A stretch of DNA of 64,000 nt. It comes from Streptomyces sparsogenes. GTDB taxonomy: Bacteria; Actinomycetota; Actinomycetes; Streptomycetales; Streptomycetaceae. The stretch is taken from assembly GCF_001704635.1 (NCBI RefSeq), contig NZ_MAXF01000136.1, positions 120,810-184,809 of the forward strand. Reading direction: 5' to 3'. Under the pieces are notes generated by a model that was given only the letters and a program-made list of their open reading frames with translations, ran no database searches and was not told the DNA's origin. The translations under genes were made by a program, and so were the position numbers. Below are positions 48,858 through 57,676 of the stretch, piece by piece (the first letter of the stretch is position 1; every line of letters starts with the position of its first letter).

Positions 48858-50654
48858 ATGCGGTCACCCTCGTACTCCGTGCCGCGCACCCGCGCTCTGC
48901 GATCCCTGACGGTACTCGCCCTGGCCGCGGGCGCCCTGGCCGCCGTACCGCCGGCCCAGGCGGACACCGCCGCGCCCGGGCCCGCCGCCAAGCCCTACAT
49001 GGGCTGGTCGAGCTGGAGCATGCAGTCGTCCAAGTACCCCGGGCTCAACCCCGACGGCGACTACAGCTACCTCACCGAGGCCAATGTCCTGAAGCAGGCC
49101 GACGCGCTCGCCGCCAAACTGAAGAAGTACGGCTACGAGTACGTCAACATCGACGCCGGCTGGTGGCGTGACAAGAACTGGACGCCCCACTTCGACCGCT
49201 ACGCCCGCCAGCAGGCCGACCCGGTCCGCTTCCCGCGCGGGATGAAGGCCGTCGCCGACCACATCCACGCCAAGGGCCTCAAGGCCGGCATCTACCTGCC
49301 GGTCGGCCTGGAGAAGGAGGCGTACGACAAAGGCGCCGCGCCCATCTGGAACGCGCCCGGCTGTACCACCGCCGACATCGTCCACGCCGACCTGCGCACC
49401 ACCAACGGCTGGGACAGCGCCTACAAGCTCGACTTCACCAAGCCCTGCGCCCAGAAGTACATCGACTCCCAGGCGCGGATGTTCGCCGACTGGGGCTATG
49501 ACTTCCTCAAGCTCGACGGCGTCGGCCCCGGCTCCTCCAAGAGCGGCGAGAACTACGACAACGTCGCCGACGTCGCCGCCTGGCAACAGGCCATCGCGGC
49601 CACCGGCCGGCCGATCCACCTGGAGCTCTCCTGGTCCCTGGACTACGGGCACGTCGCCGACTGGAAGAAGTACTCCCAGGGCTGGCGCATCGACACCGAC
49701 GTCGAGTGCTACTGCAACACCCTGGTCAGCTGGGAGAACTCCGTCGACGACCGGTTCGACGACGCCCCGGCCTGGGCCCGGCACGCCGGCCCCGGCGGCT
49801 GGACGGACCTCGACTCCCTCGACGTCGGCAACGGCGCGATGGACGGCCTGACCAAGGCCGAGCGGCAGACCTACGCCACGCTGTGGGCCATCGCCAAGTC
49901 CCCGCTCTACACCGGCGACGACCTCACCCGGCTGGACCCCTACGGCCTGTCCCTGCTGACCAACACCGAGGTCATCGCCGTCGACCAGAGCGACGCCCCG
50001 CCCGCCGTGCCCGTCACCCCCTCCGACCCGCAGCAGGTGTGGGCCGCGAAGAACCCCGACGGCACCCTGACCGTCGCCCTGTTCAACCTCGCCGACGCGC
50101 CCGCCGCGGTGACCGCCGACTTCTCCGCGCTCGGCTTCACCGGCAAGGCCGCGGTGCGCGACCTGTGGAACCACGAGAACCTCGGCACCCACCGGGACCG
50201 GATCAGCCAGGCCCTGCCCGCCCACGGTTCCCGCCTGTTCAAGGTCACCCCGCGCGGCCAGGCCCTCACCTGGTCCGGCGTCGAGGCCGAGGACCCCGCC
50301 AACACCCTCGCCGGCAACGCCTCCGTCGCCGGCTGCTCCGCCTGCTCCGGCGGCAAGAAGGTCGGCAACCTCTACCAGGGCGGCCGGCTGACCTTCCACG
50401 ACGTCGTCGTCCCGAAGGCCGGTACCTACCAGATCAGGGTCTCCTACATCAGCGGTGACGCCCGCTCCGCCCTGGTCTCCGCCAACGGCAACGGCTCCAC
50501 CCGCCACACGTTCGCCTCCACGGGCGACTGGGGCACCGTCACCACCGTCCACGTCCCGGTGAGCCTCAAGGCCGGCGCCAACACCCTCACCTTCGACAGC
50601 GGTTCCGGCTACGCGCCGGACATCGACCGGATCGACGTACCGAAGTCCTCCTGA
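48858..50654 (+). CDS. Secreted GH27 alpha-galactosidase-like enzyme with C-terminal CBM
   Basis: 598 aa with AGGAGG ribosome site. Signal peptide 1-36 (ends AQA). GH27 barrel: MGWSSW near 48, YVNIDAGWW, nucleophile D220 in FLKLDGVG and acid/base D281 in WRIDTDVE. A beta domain follows, then a C-terminal carbohydrate-binding module (about 475-598, VEAEDPANTLAGNASVAGC...GGRLTFHDVVVPKAGTYQIRVSYISG) of the CBM35/6 style. It releases galactose, or L-arabinopyranose as in some Streptomyces GH27 enzymes, from plant polymers outside the cell. Last gene after the transporter. Confidence 0.88.
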   Translation: MRSPSYSVPRTRALRSLTVLALAAGALAAVPPAQADTAAPGPAAKPYMGWSSWSMQSSKYPGLNPDGDYSYLTEANVLKQADALAAKLKKYGYEYVNIDAGWWRDKNWTPHFDRYARQQADPVRFPRGMKAVADHIHAKGLKAGIYLPVGLEKEAYDKGAAPIWNAPGCTTADIVHADLRTTNGWDSAYKLDFTKPCAQKYIDSQARMFADWGYDFLKLDGVGPGSSKSGENYDNVADVAAWQQAIAATGRPIHLELSWSLDYGHVADWKKYSQGWRIDTDVECYCNTLVSWENSVDDRFDDAPAWARHAGPGGWTDLDSLDVGNGAMDGLTKAERQTYATLWAIAKSPLYTGDDLTRLDPYGLSLLTNTEVIAVDQSDAPPAVPVTPSDPQQVWAAKNPDGTLTVALFNLADAPAAVTADFSALGFTGKAAVRDLWNHENLGTHRDRISQALPAHGSRLFKVTPRGQALTWSGVEAEDPANTLAGNASVAGCSACSGGKKVGNLYQGGRLTFHDVVVPKAGTYQIRVSYISGDARSALVSANGNGSTRHTFASTGDWGTVTTVHVPVSLKAGANTLTFDSGSGYAPDIDRIDVPKSS

Positions 50655-50711
50655 CACCCGGCGGGGGCCTGGCCGGGCGGCCGGGCCCCCGCCCAGACTT
50701 CTGGAGCCGCC

Positions 50712-53138
50712 ATGACCCCCCGCCCGACCGATCCCAGCGGACGACCTGTGCCGCCCGGTCCCAGCGGACCATCCGTCCCGACCGATCCCAGGAGACGCTC
50801 CCTGCTGTCGCTCGCCGCGACGGCCGGTCTCACCGCGGCGCTCGGCGGTCTGCCCGCGTTCACCGCCTCCGCCGCACCCCGCCGCCCCACGGGCGAACCC
50901 GCCCCGAGCAGTCCGCGGGACCGGCTCTGGTGGCGGGCCCCCGGCGACGAGCGCTCCCTGATCGAGCAGGGCCTGCCGGTCGGCAACGGCCGCCTCGGCG
51001 CCCTCGCGAGCAACGACCCCGGCCGCGAACTGCTCCTCGTCACCGACGCCACGATGTGGACCGGCGGCCTCAACGACACGCTCGACAGCGACGGCCAGTT
51101 CCCCTACGGCCGCGCCGACTTCGGCTCGCTCACCCTGCTGGCCCGGCTCACCGTGGACCTCCCCGACCACGACCTGTCCGGCGTGCACGGCTACCGCCGC
51201 ACCCTCGACCTCGCCCAGGGCCTGGTCACCGCCGACTACGTCCGCTCCGGCGTGACCTACCGCCGGCAGATCTTCGCCAGCCGCCCCGACGACGCGATCG
51301 TCCTGCACTTCACCCAGAGCGGCGGCGGCCGCTACACCGGCACCGTCACCCTGGAGGGCACCCACGGCGAGCAGCCCGCCGCCGGCGGGTCCTTCGGCGC
51401 CACCCTGCCCAACGACCTGCGCTACGGGGCGGCGGTCAAGGCGTACGGCAGCGGCGGCCGGATCCGGGTGAACGGGCCGCGCATCGAGTTCTCCGGCTGC
51501 GCGGACCTCACCGTCGTCCTCAGCGGCGGCACGAACTACGCGCCCGACGCCGACAGCGGATACCGCGACCCCGCCCTCGCCCCCGAGGCGCTGGCCCGCG
51601 CCAAGGTCGCCGCCGCGGCCCGGCACCCGGCCGGCACCCTGCTGCGCACGCATGTCGCCGACTACCGCCGGCTGTACGAGCGGCTGAGCCTCTCGCTGGG
51701 CACCTCGACCGACGCGCAACGCTCCCTGGACACCTGGGAGCGGCTCGCGGCACGGGCCCGCGACGGCGCGCCCGACCCCGAGCTGGAGGCGCTGTACCTC
51801 CAGTACGGCCGCTACCTGATGATCTCCGGCTCGCGCGGCAGCCTCCCCATGGGACTGCAGGGCCTGTGGCTGGACGGCAACGACCCGGACTGGATGGGTG
51901 ACTACCACACCGACATCAACATCCAGATGAACTACTGGATGGCCGACCGGGCGGGCCTGTCGCCGTGCTTCGACGCCTTCGCGGACTACTGCCTCGCCCA
52001 GCTGCCGGCGTGGACCGACCTGACCCGCCGCCTGTTCGACGACCCGCGCAACCGGTACCGCAACTCCACCGGGAAGGTCGCGGGCTGGACGGTCGCCATC
52101 TCCACCAACCCCTACGGCGGGGGCGGCTGGTGGTGGCACCCCGCGGGCAACGCCTGGCTGAGCAACAGCCTGTACGAACACTACGAGTACACCGGGTCGC
52201 GGGAGTACCTGGCGAAGATCTACCCGCTGCTCAAGGGCGCCTGCGCGTTCTGGGAGGCCCGGCTGCTCACCGTCGCCGCGCCGGACGGCCCGGGCGAGGT
52301 GCTGATCGCCGACAGCGACTGGTCGCCCGAGCACGGCCCGCTGGACGCCAAGGGCATCACCTACGCCCAGGAACTGGTGTGGGCGCTGTTCGGCAACTAC
52401 ACCGAGGCGGCCGCCGTACTCGGCGAGGACGCCGGCTACGCGCGGACCGTGGCCGGTCTGCGCGACCGGCTGTACCTGCCGCGGGTGAGCCCGACGACGG
52501 GCTGGCTGGAGGAGTGGATGTCGCCCGACAACCTCGGCGAGACCACCCACCGCCACCTCTCGCCGCTCGTCGGTCTCTTCCCCGGCGACCGCATCCGCCC
52601 CGACGGCTCCACCCCGAAGGAGATCGTCGACGGGGCTCGCGCGCTGCTCACCGCGCGCGGCATGGAGAGCTTCGGCTGGGCGAACGCCTGGCGGGCGCTG
52701 TGCTGGGCGCGCCTGAAGAACGCGGAGAAGGCCTACCAACTCGTCGCCGACAACCTGCGTCCGTCGTCCGGCGGAAGCAACGGCACGGCGTTCAACCTGT
52801 TCGACATCTACGAGACCGAGCGTGGCCGCGGCATCTTCCAGATCGACGCCAACTTCGGCACACCGGCCGCGATGATCGAGATGCTGCTGTACTCGCGCCC
52901 CGGCCACATCGAGCTGCTGCCGGCGCTGCCCGCCGCCTGGGCCGCGTCCGGGTCGGTCACCGGCGTGCCGGTGCGGGGCGGATTCGTGGTGGACCTGCGC
53001 TGGCGGGAGGGCACACCGACCGAGGCGCGCGTCCGCAGCGTCGGCGGCCGTACCACCACGGTGGTCTTCGGCGGGGCGTCGCGGCCGGTGAGGCTGGCGC
53101 CGGGCGAGGCGGTCACACTGAAGGGGTTCACCCGATGA
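50712..53138 (+). CDS. Secreted GH95 glycoside hydrolase
   Basis: 808 aa. Tat signal RRRSLLSLAATAGLTAALGGLPAFTASAA (about 27-55). GH95 layout: N-terminal beta domain (LWWRAPGDERSLIEQGLPVGNGRLGALASNDPGRELLLVTDATMWTGG), then (alpha/alpha)6 barrel with SLPMGLQGLWLDGNDPDWMGDYHTDINIQMNYW, HPAGNAWL, SDWSPEHGP, HRHLSPLVGLFPGD and FQIDANFGTPAAMIEML. GH95 members are alpha-L-fucosidases or alpha-L-galactosidases. Given the galactoside context, alpha-L-galactose or fucose removal from xyloglucan-type side chains is plausible. Confidence 0.9.
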   Translation: MTPRPTDPSGRPVPPGPSGPSVPTDPRRRSLLSLAATAGLTAALGGLPAFTASAAPRRPTGEPAPSSPRDRLWWRAPGDERSLIEQGLPVGNGRLGALASNDPGRELLLVTDATMWTGGLNDTLDSDGQFPYGRADFGSLTLLARLTVDLPDHDLSGVHGYRRTLDLAQGLVTADYVRSGVTYRRQIFASRPDDAIVLHFTQSGGGRYTGTVTLEGTHGEQPAAGGSFGATLPNDLRYGAAVKAYGSGGRIRVNGPRIEFSGCADLTVVLSGGTNYAPDADSGYRDPALAPEALARAKVAAAARHPAGTLLRTHVADYRRLYERLSLSLGTSTDAQRSLDTWERLAARARDGAPDPELEALYLQYGRYLMISGSRGSLPMGLQGLWLDGNDPDWMGDYHTDINIQMNYWMADRAGLSPCFDAFADYCLAQLPAWTDLTRRLFDDPRNRYRNSTGKVAGWTVAISTNPYGGGGWWWHPAGNAWLSNSLYEHYEYTGSREYLAKIYPLLKGACAFWEARLLTVAAPDGPGEVLIADSDWSPEHGPLDAKGITYAQELVWALFGNYTEAAAVLGEDAGYARTVAGLRDRLYLPRVSPTTGWLEEWMSPDNLGETTHRHLSPLVGLFPGDRIRPDGSTPKEIVDGARALLTARGMESFGWANAWRALCWARLKNAEKAYQLVADNLRPSSGGSNGTAFNLFDIYETERGRGIFQIDANFGTPAAMIEMLLYSRPGHIELLPALPAAWAASGSVTGVPVRGGFVVDLRWREGTPTEARVRSVGGRTTTVVFGGASRPVRLAPGEAVTLKGFTR

Positions 53139-54352
53139 GGGCCCGACGCGGCCGGGGGCGCGTGCTGATGGCGCTGGCGGCCGCCGCCCTGGCCGTTCAG
53201 GCCGTCCCGGCGACGGCCGGCGCCGCGCCGGCCGGGAGCGAGGTCGTGACGTGGGGAGCCAGTGCCGACCGCCTGGGGGAGGGCGTGCCGGACCGCGGGT
53301 ACCGGCTCGTCGTCCACACCAGCGTCGGCGGGAACGACCTGCGCGTCAGGCTCTCCAATGCCTTCGGGGACCGGCCGGTGACGTTCGACAGCGCCTACGC
53401 GGGCGTCCAGTCGGCCGGGGCCCGCCTGGTGCGCGGCAGCAACCGGCGGCTGACCTTCGGCGGCGCGCGGTCCGTCACCGTCCCGGCCGGCGCCACCGCC
53501 ACCAGCGACCCGCTGCCGGGCCGGACGGCCGCCGGGACCGACCTGGTGGTCAGCGTGCACAGCCCGGACGCGGCCGGCCCGGCGACCGGACACGGCATGG
53601 CCATGCAGACGTCGTACGTCTCCCGGGGCGATCACACCGCCGAGGACGGCGCGGCGCACTGGGACGGCACCACCGGCTCCTGGTTCTACCTGGACGCCGT
53701 GACGGTCCGGGCGCCCTCGGGAACGGGAGCCGTGGTGGCCCTCGGCGACTCCATCACCGACGGCTGGCAGTCCAGCACGGACCTCGACCGCCGCTGGCCC
53801 GACTACCTCGCGCGCCGGCTCCGGCAATCCGCCGCCACGGCGGTCAAGGGCGTGGCCAACGAGGGGATCTCCGGCAACAAGGTGCTGGCCGACGGCGCCG
53901 GGCAGAGCGCGCTGCACCGGCTCGACCGGGACGTGCTGTCCCATCCCGGCGTGCGCGCGGTGTTCCTCTTCGAGGGCGTCAACGACATCAAGGCGCACAC
54001 CGGCGTGACCGCCCAGGACCTGATCGCCGGCTACCGGGAGATCGTCCAGCGGGCGCACGCGGCCGGCAAGCGCGTGGTGGGCGCCACGGTCGGGCCGTTC
54101 AAGGGCTGGCCGGAGTGGGATCCGGAGGCCGAGGCCGTGCGTCAGGAGGTCAACGCGTTCATCCGGGACAGCGGTGCGTTCGACGCGGTCACCGACTTCG
54201 ACCGGGTCCTGCGCAGTCCGTACGACCACGAGCGCATCCTGCCGTCCTTCGACGGCGGCGACCATCTGCACCCGAACGACAAGGGCATGCAGGCCATGGC
54301 CGACGCGGTGGACCTGACGAGCCTCGACCGCTCCGCGCCGGCCGTCACCTGA
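53135..54352 (+). CDS. Secreted SGNH/GDSL-type hydrolase
   Basis: 405 aa; ATG overlaps the GH95 stop (ATGA). Signal peptide 1-31. A beta-rich N-terminal domain (about 35-200) is followed by an SGNH esterase domain with ALGDSITDGW (nucleophile Ser), NEGISGNKV, FEGVNDIKAH and a C-terminal DHLHPNDKG (catalytic Asp-x-x-His). Probably removes acetyl or other ester groups from plant polysaccharide, helping the co-translated GH95. Confidence 0.9.
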   Translation: MRARRGRGRVLMALAAAALAVQAVPATAGAAPAGSEVVTWGASADRLGEGVPDRGYRLVVHTSVGGNDLRVRLSNAFGDRPVTFDSAYAGVQSAGARLVRGSNRRLTFGGARSVTVPAGATATSDPLPGRTAAGTDLVVSVHSPDAAGPATGHGMAMQTSYVSRGDHTAEDGAAHWDGTTGSWFYLDAVTVRAPSGTGAVVALGDSITDGWQSSTDLDRRWPDYLARRLRQSAATAVKGVANEGISGNKVLADGAGQSALHRLDRDVLSHPGVRAVFLFEGVNDIKAHTGVTAQDLIAGYREIVQRAHAAGKRVVGATVGPFKGWPEWDPEAEAVRQEVNAFIRDSGAFDAVTDFDRVLRSPYDHERILPSFDGGDHLHPNDKGMQAMADAVDLTSLDRSAPAVT

Positions 54353-54383
54353 GGCCGGACCGGCCCCCGCCCGGCGATCTCCG

Positions 54384-55253
54384 CTACCGGACGTGCCGCG
54401 GCGCGAAGCGCAGCGCCGTGCCCGGGACGGCCTGGGCGGCCGCGGGCAGGTGGGATTCGGGGACGACGCCGACGACGGGGTAGCCGCCAGTGGTGGGGTG
54501 ATCGGCCAGGAACAGCACCGGGCGGCCGTCCGGCGGGACCTGGAGCGCGCCCAGGACCATGCCCTCGCTGGGCAGTTCGCCGTCCCGCGCGCGCTCCAGC
54601 GCCGGGCCCTCGGTGCGCAGGCCGATGCGGTTGCTCGCGGCCGACACCCGGAACCCGCCGGTGGCCAGGGTGCGCAGCGCCCGGGGGGTGAACCAGTCCT
54701 GGCGCGGGCCGAGCACCACCGGCAGGACCAGTTCGCGCGGCGGCCCCGGGCAGGGCGCCGCGTCCACGGCCGGAGCCGGTCCGTACGGCGCGCCCAGCCG
54801 CAGCACCGCGCCGTCGGCGAGCGGGGCCGGGCCGAGGCCGGAGAGCACGTCCGTGGAACGGCTGCCGAGCACCCGCTCGGCCTCCACGCCTCCGTCGAAC
54901 GCCACATAGGCGCGCACGCCGTGGGTGGCCGCCCCGGCCTCCACCAGCGCGCCCGCCGGCACCCGCACGGGCGCGCCCCACGCGGCGGGGCGGCCGTCCA
55001 CGGTGACCGGGCACGGGGCGCCGGTCACCGCCACCGTGGCGGCGCGGCGCAGCCGTACGGCACAGCCGGTGAGCGTGGTCTCCAGGGCCGCGGCCCCCTC
55101 CGGGTTGCCCACCAGGCGGTTGGCGAGCCGCAGCGCGGGCTCGTCGAGCGCTCCCGAGCGCGGCACGCCGAGGTGGGCGTGGCCGGCCCGGCCGAGGTCC
55201 TGGACGGTGGTCAGCGCGCCGGCCCGCACCACCGCGAAGGCGCTGTCGGTCAT
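54384..55253 (-). CDS. pxpC: 5-oxoprolinase subunit PxpC (KipA family)
   Basis: 289 aa. Carboxyltransferase-like KipA/PxpC fold: AFAVVRAGALTTVQDLGRAGHAHLGVPRSGALDEPALRLANRLVGN and VLGPRQDWFTPRALRTLATGGFRVSAASNRIGLR...EGMVLGALQVPPDGRPVLFLADHPTTGGYPVVGVV. With PxpA and PxpB it forms the ATP-dependent 5-oxoprolinase that converts pyroglutamate to glutamate. Start overlaps the pxpB stop (ATGA); last gene of the leftward operon. Confidence 0.93.
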   Translation of the reverse strand: MTDSAFAVVRAGALTTVQDLGRAGHAHLGVPRSGALDEPALRLANRLVGNPEGAAALETTLTGCAVRLRRAATVAVTGAPCPVTVDGRPAAWGAPVRVPAGALVEAGAATHGVRAYVAFDGGVEAERVLGSRSTDVLSGLGPAPLADGAVLRLGAPYGPAPAVDAAPCPGPPRELVLPVVLGPRQDWFTPRALRTLATGGFRVSAASNRIGLRTEGPALERARDGELPSEGMVLGALQVPPDGRPVLFLADHPTTGGYPVVGVVPESHLPAAAQAVPGTALRFAPRHVR

Positions 55254-55939
55254 GCGGAAGCCTCTTTCCCCGCGTGCGGTGTCCTCGCGGCCCCGGCGGT
55301 CCGCTCCGGTACGAAGCGGACCCGCGTGCCGGGGGACAGGAGCGCGGCCGGGTCGCGCGCGGTGTCCCACAGCACCGCGTCGGTGGTGCCGATCAGCTGC
55401 CAGCCGCCGGGGGAGGAGCGCGGGTAGACGCCGGTGTACGGGCCCGCGAGGGCGACCGAGCCGGCCGGGACCCTGGTCCTGGGGGTGGCGCGGCGCGGTA
55501 CGTGGCGGTGGTCGGGCAGGCCGGTCAGATAGCAGAAGCCGGGGGCGAACCCGCAGAACGCGACGCGGAATTCGGTGCCCGAGTGGATGCGCGCGACCTC
55601 CTGCGGGGCGACCCCCCACAGCTCGGCGACATCCGCCAGGTCCGGGCCGTCGTAGCGCACCGGGACCTCGACGGTATCCCCGTCGCCGCCGGTCAGCGGC
55701 GGGATCTCCCACCGGGCCACCTCGGCCGCGAGGCGGCGCGGGTCCGCCACCCCGTCCAGGAGCACGGTGCGCGCCGCGGGCACGATCTCCCGTACGGCGG
55801 GCAGCGTTCCGGCCCCGGCACGGCGCAGCAGCTCGGCGTGCAGGGCCTGGGCGGCCTCCCCGGTGTCCACCTCCAGGAGCAGCGCCCGGTCCCCGACCGG
55901 CAGGCCGCGCACCCGCGCGGTCCCGTCGGGGCCCGTCAT
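55250..55939 (-). CDS. pxpB: 5-oxoprolinase subunit PxpB (KipI family)
   Basis: 229 aa from ATG 55939; the longer upstream frame lacks a ribosome site and runs into pxpA. KipI pattern: VRGLPVGDRALLLEVD, VEVPVRYDGPDLADVAELWGV, FRVAFCGFAPGFCYLTGLP, RVPAGSVALAGPYTGVYPRSSPGGWQLIG. Coupled by ATGA overlaps to both pxpA and pxpC. Partner of PxpC in the 5-oxoprolinase. Confidence 0.93.
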   Translation of the reverse strand: MTGPDGTARVRGLPVGDRALLLEVDTGEAAQALHAELLRRAGAGTLPAVREIVPAARTVLLDGVADPRRLAAEVARWEIPPLTGGDGDTVEVPVRYDGPDLADVAELWGVAPQEVARIHSGTEFRVAFCGFAPGFCYLTGLPDHRHVPRRATPRTRVPAGSVALAGPYTGVYPRSSPGGWQLIGTTDAVLWDTARDPAALLSPGTRVRFVPERTAGAARTPHAGKEASA

Positions 55940-56706
55940 GCGAAGGGCTCCACGCGCACGCCCGCGGCCGCCAGTTCGGCGCGGACCCGGCGGGCGAGGT
56001 CGGCGGCGCCCGGGGTGTCGCCGTGCACGCACAGGGACCGCACCGCCACCTGCACCGGTTCACCGTCGATCGAGGTGACCGACCCGTCGCGGGCGAGGCC
56101 GAGGGAGCGCTTGACGACGGTGCCCGGGTCGTCGATGACGGCGCCGGGCTCGCCGCGGGGGACGAGCGTCCCGGCCGCGGTGTAGGCGCGGTCGGCGAAC
56201 CCCTCGCTCACCACCGGCAGCCCGGCCGCGCCGGCCGCCTCGTGCAGCCGCGAGCCGGGCAGCCCCAGGACGGGCAGCGGCACGCCGTCGGCGGCCAGCA
56301 GCACGCCCTCGACGACGGCGGCGGCCTGCGCCGGGTCGCGCACGCAGCGGTTGTAGAGCGCGCCGTGCGGCTTGACGTAGGCCACGTCGGCCCCGGCGGC
56401 CCGCGCGAACACCCGCAGCGCGCCGATCTGGTAGGCGATCTCGTCGGTCAGCTCGCGCGGCGGCACGTCCATGGCGCGGCGGCCGAAGCCCGCCAGATCG
56501 CGGTAGGAGACCTGGGCCCCGACGCGCACGCCGCGCTCGGCGGCCAGCTCGCACACCCGGCGCATGGTCGACGGGTCTCCGGCGTGGAAGCCGCAGGCCA
56601 CATTGGCGCTGGTGACGACGGACAGCAGGGCGTCGTCGTCGGTCAGCCGCCAGCGGCCGAAGCCCTCGCCGAGGTCGGCGTTGAGATCGATCGTCAGGTC
56701 CGCCAT
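55936..56706 (-). CDS. pxpA: 5-oxoprolinase subunit PxpA (LamB/YcsF family)
   Basis: 256 aa. LamB/YcsF signature from the start: IDLNADLGEGFGRW, ANVACGFHAGDPSTM, GVRVGAQVSYRDLAGFGRR, VKPHGALYN and VCVHGDTPGA-type end (SLCVHGDTPGAADLARRVRAEL). The ATG 56706 stands 7 nt after a -10 box and has no ribosome site, so it is leaderless. First gene of pxpABC. Confidence 0.94.
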   Translation of the reverse strand: MADLTIDLNADLGEGFGRWRLTDDDALLSVVTSANVACGFHAGDPSTMRRVCELAAERGVRVGAQVSYRDLAGFGRRAMDVPPRELTDEIAYQIGALRVFARAAGADVAYVKPHGALYNRCVRDPAQAAAVVEGVLLAADGVPLPVLGLPGSRLHEAAGAAGLPVVSEGFADRAYTAAGTLVPRGEPGAVIDDPGTVVKRSLGLARDGSVTSIDGEPVQVAVRSLCVHGDTPGAADLARRVRAELAAAGVRVEPFA

Positions 56707-56713
56707 GCGTGAC

Positions 56714-56743
56714 AACCTAGGCGATCGTTGAACGATCCGACAA
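56714..56743 (-). promoter_or_regulatory. pxpA promoter with GntR operator in the spacer
   Basis: Minus strand -35 TTGTCG (56743-56738) and -10 TAGGTT (56719-56714), spacer 18 bp. The spacer contains GATCGTT-G-AACGATC (56723-56737), a perfect 15-bp odd palindrome. Transcription would start at the ATG. Confidence 0.75.
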
Positions 56744-56823
56744 GGGAAATGTTGTTTCACCCTGCGTTCTGGGATTGACTTCTCGCCATACGGGATTCCA
56801 GAAGAGGTCAAAGGGGATCAAGA

Positions 56824-57546
56824 GTGACAAACGGGGCGGAACGGCGGCTCGCGGAGGCCTCGTCGCTGGCCGAGCTGGAGGGCGACCGGGCGCTGCTGGG
56901 GCGGACCAGCACCGCCGAGCGGGTCGCCGACATCCTGCGCGACCGCATCGCCGAAGGGTTCTTCCCGCCCGGCACCCGCCTGTCCGAGGACAGCGTCAAG
57001 GGGGCGCTCGGCGTCTCGCGCAACACCCTCAGGGAGGCGTTCCGCCTGCTCACGCACGAGCGGCTGCTGGTGCACGAGCTCAACCGCGGCGTGTTCGTGC
57101 GCGTGGTGACGGTGGACGACCTGATCGACATCTACCGCGTGCGCACGCTGATGGAATGCGGCGCGGTGCGCGGCCTCGGGGAGCCGCCGTACCCGCTGGA
57201 GGGGGTCGAGGCGGCCGTCGTGGCGGGGGAGCGCGCCGCGCAGGCGGCGGCCTGGCAGGATCTGTCCACCGCCAACATCCGCTTCCACCAGGCGATCGTC
57301 GCGCTCGCCGGCAGCCCGCGCGCCGACGAACTGATGCGCGGGGTGCTGGCCGAACTCCGCCTGGTCTTCCATGTCATGGCCGACCCGCGCCGCTTCCACG
57401 CGCCCTATCTGGTCCGTAACCGGCAGATCCTGGAAGCGCTGGAGTCCGGGGACGCGCCCGAGGCCGAGCGGCTGCTCGCCTCCTATCTCGAGGACTCCCG
57501 GCTCCAGCTGGCCGGTGCCTACGCCCAGCGGGTCTCCGGGTCGTAA
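56824..57546 (+). CDS. GntR/FCD-family regulator of pyroglutamate metabolism
   Basis: 240 aa from GTG with AAGGGGAT upstream. Winged helix at about 28-95 (STAERVADILRDRIAEGFFPPGTRLSEDSVKGALGVSRNTLREAFRLLTHERLLVHE). It is followed by an FCD ligand domain with metal-binding style residues (DIYRVRTLMECGAVR, ANIRFHQAIVALAG, RNRQILEALESGDAPEAERLLASYL). It sits between two promoters that carry the same GATCGTT/AACGATC palindrome, so it is very probably their repressor with pyroglutamate or a related acid as signal. Confidence 0.88.
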   Translation: MTNGAERRLAEASSLAELEGDRALLGRTSTAERVADILRDRIAEGFFPPGTRLSEDSVKGALGVSRNTLREAFRLLTHERLLVHELNRGVFVRVVTVDDLIDIYRVRTLMECGAVRGLGEPPYPLEGVEAAVVAGERAAQAAAWQDLSTANIRFHQAIVALAGSPRADELMRGVLAELRLVFHVMADPRRFHAPYLVRNRQILEALESGDAPEAERLLASYLEDSRLQLAGAYAQRVSGS

Positions 57547-57592
57547 ACGATCCCAGGTTCGAGAAAGAAGAGAACAAGTTCGCAACTCACTC

Positions 57593-57622
57593 TTGTCGGA
57601 TCGTTCAACGAACGCCTAGCCT
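57593..57622 (+). promoter_or_regulatory. Permease-pcp operon promoter with matching GntR operator
   Basis: -35 TTGTCG (57593-57598), spacer 18 bp, -10 TAGCCT (57617-57622). The spacer holds GATCGTT-C-AACGAAC (57599-57613), one mismatch from the pxpA palindrome. A half-site AACGATC also lies at 57546-57552. The predicted leader of about 47 nt ends at the ATG 57677. Confidence 0.75.
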
Positions 57623-57676
57623 CCGATGCACTCTGCCTCACGACCCCGTGAGGTCTGCGCATGGAAGGCGGGACGC

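Noticed and set aside
48864..52907. A 1347-codon leftward open frame
   Set aside because: It lies antisense to the GH27 and GH95 genes, is dominated by Val/Gly/Ala/Arg, and reflects high GC at third codon positions rather than a gene.
57626..57676. An upstream ATG as the DUF969 start
   Set aside because: It lies 3 bases after the -10 box and would precede the transcription start; ATG 57677 has a good ribosome site and begins the hydrophobic family N-terminus.
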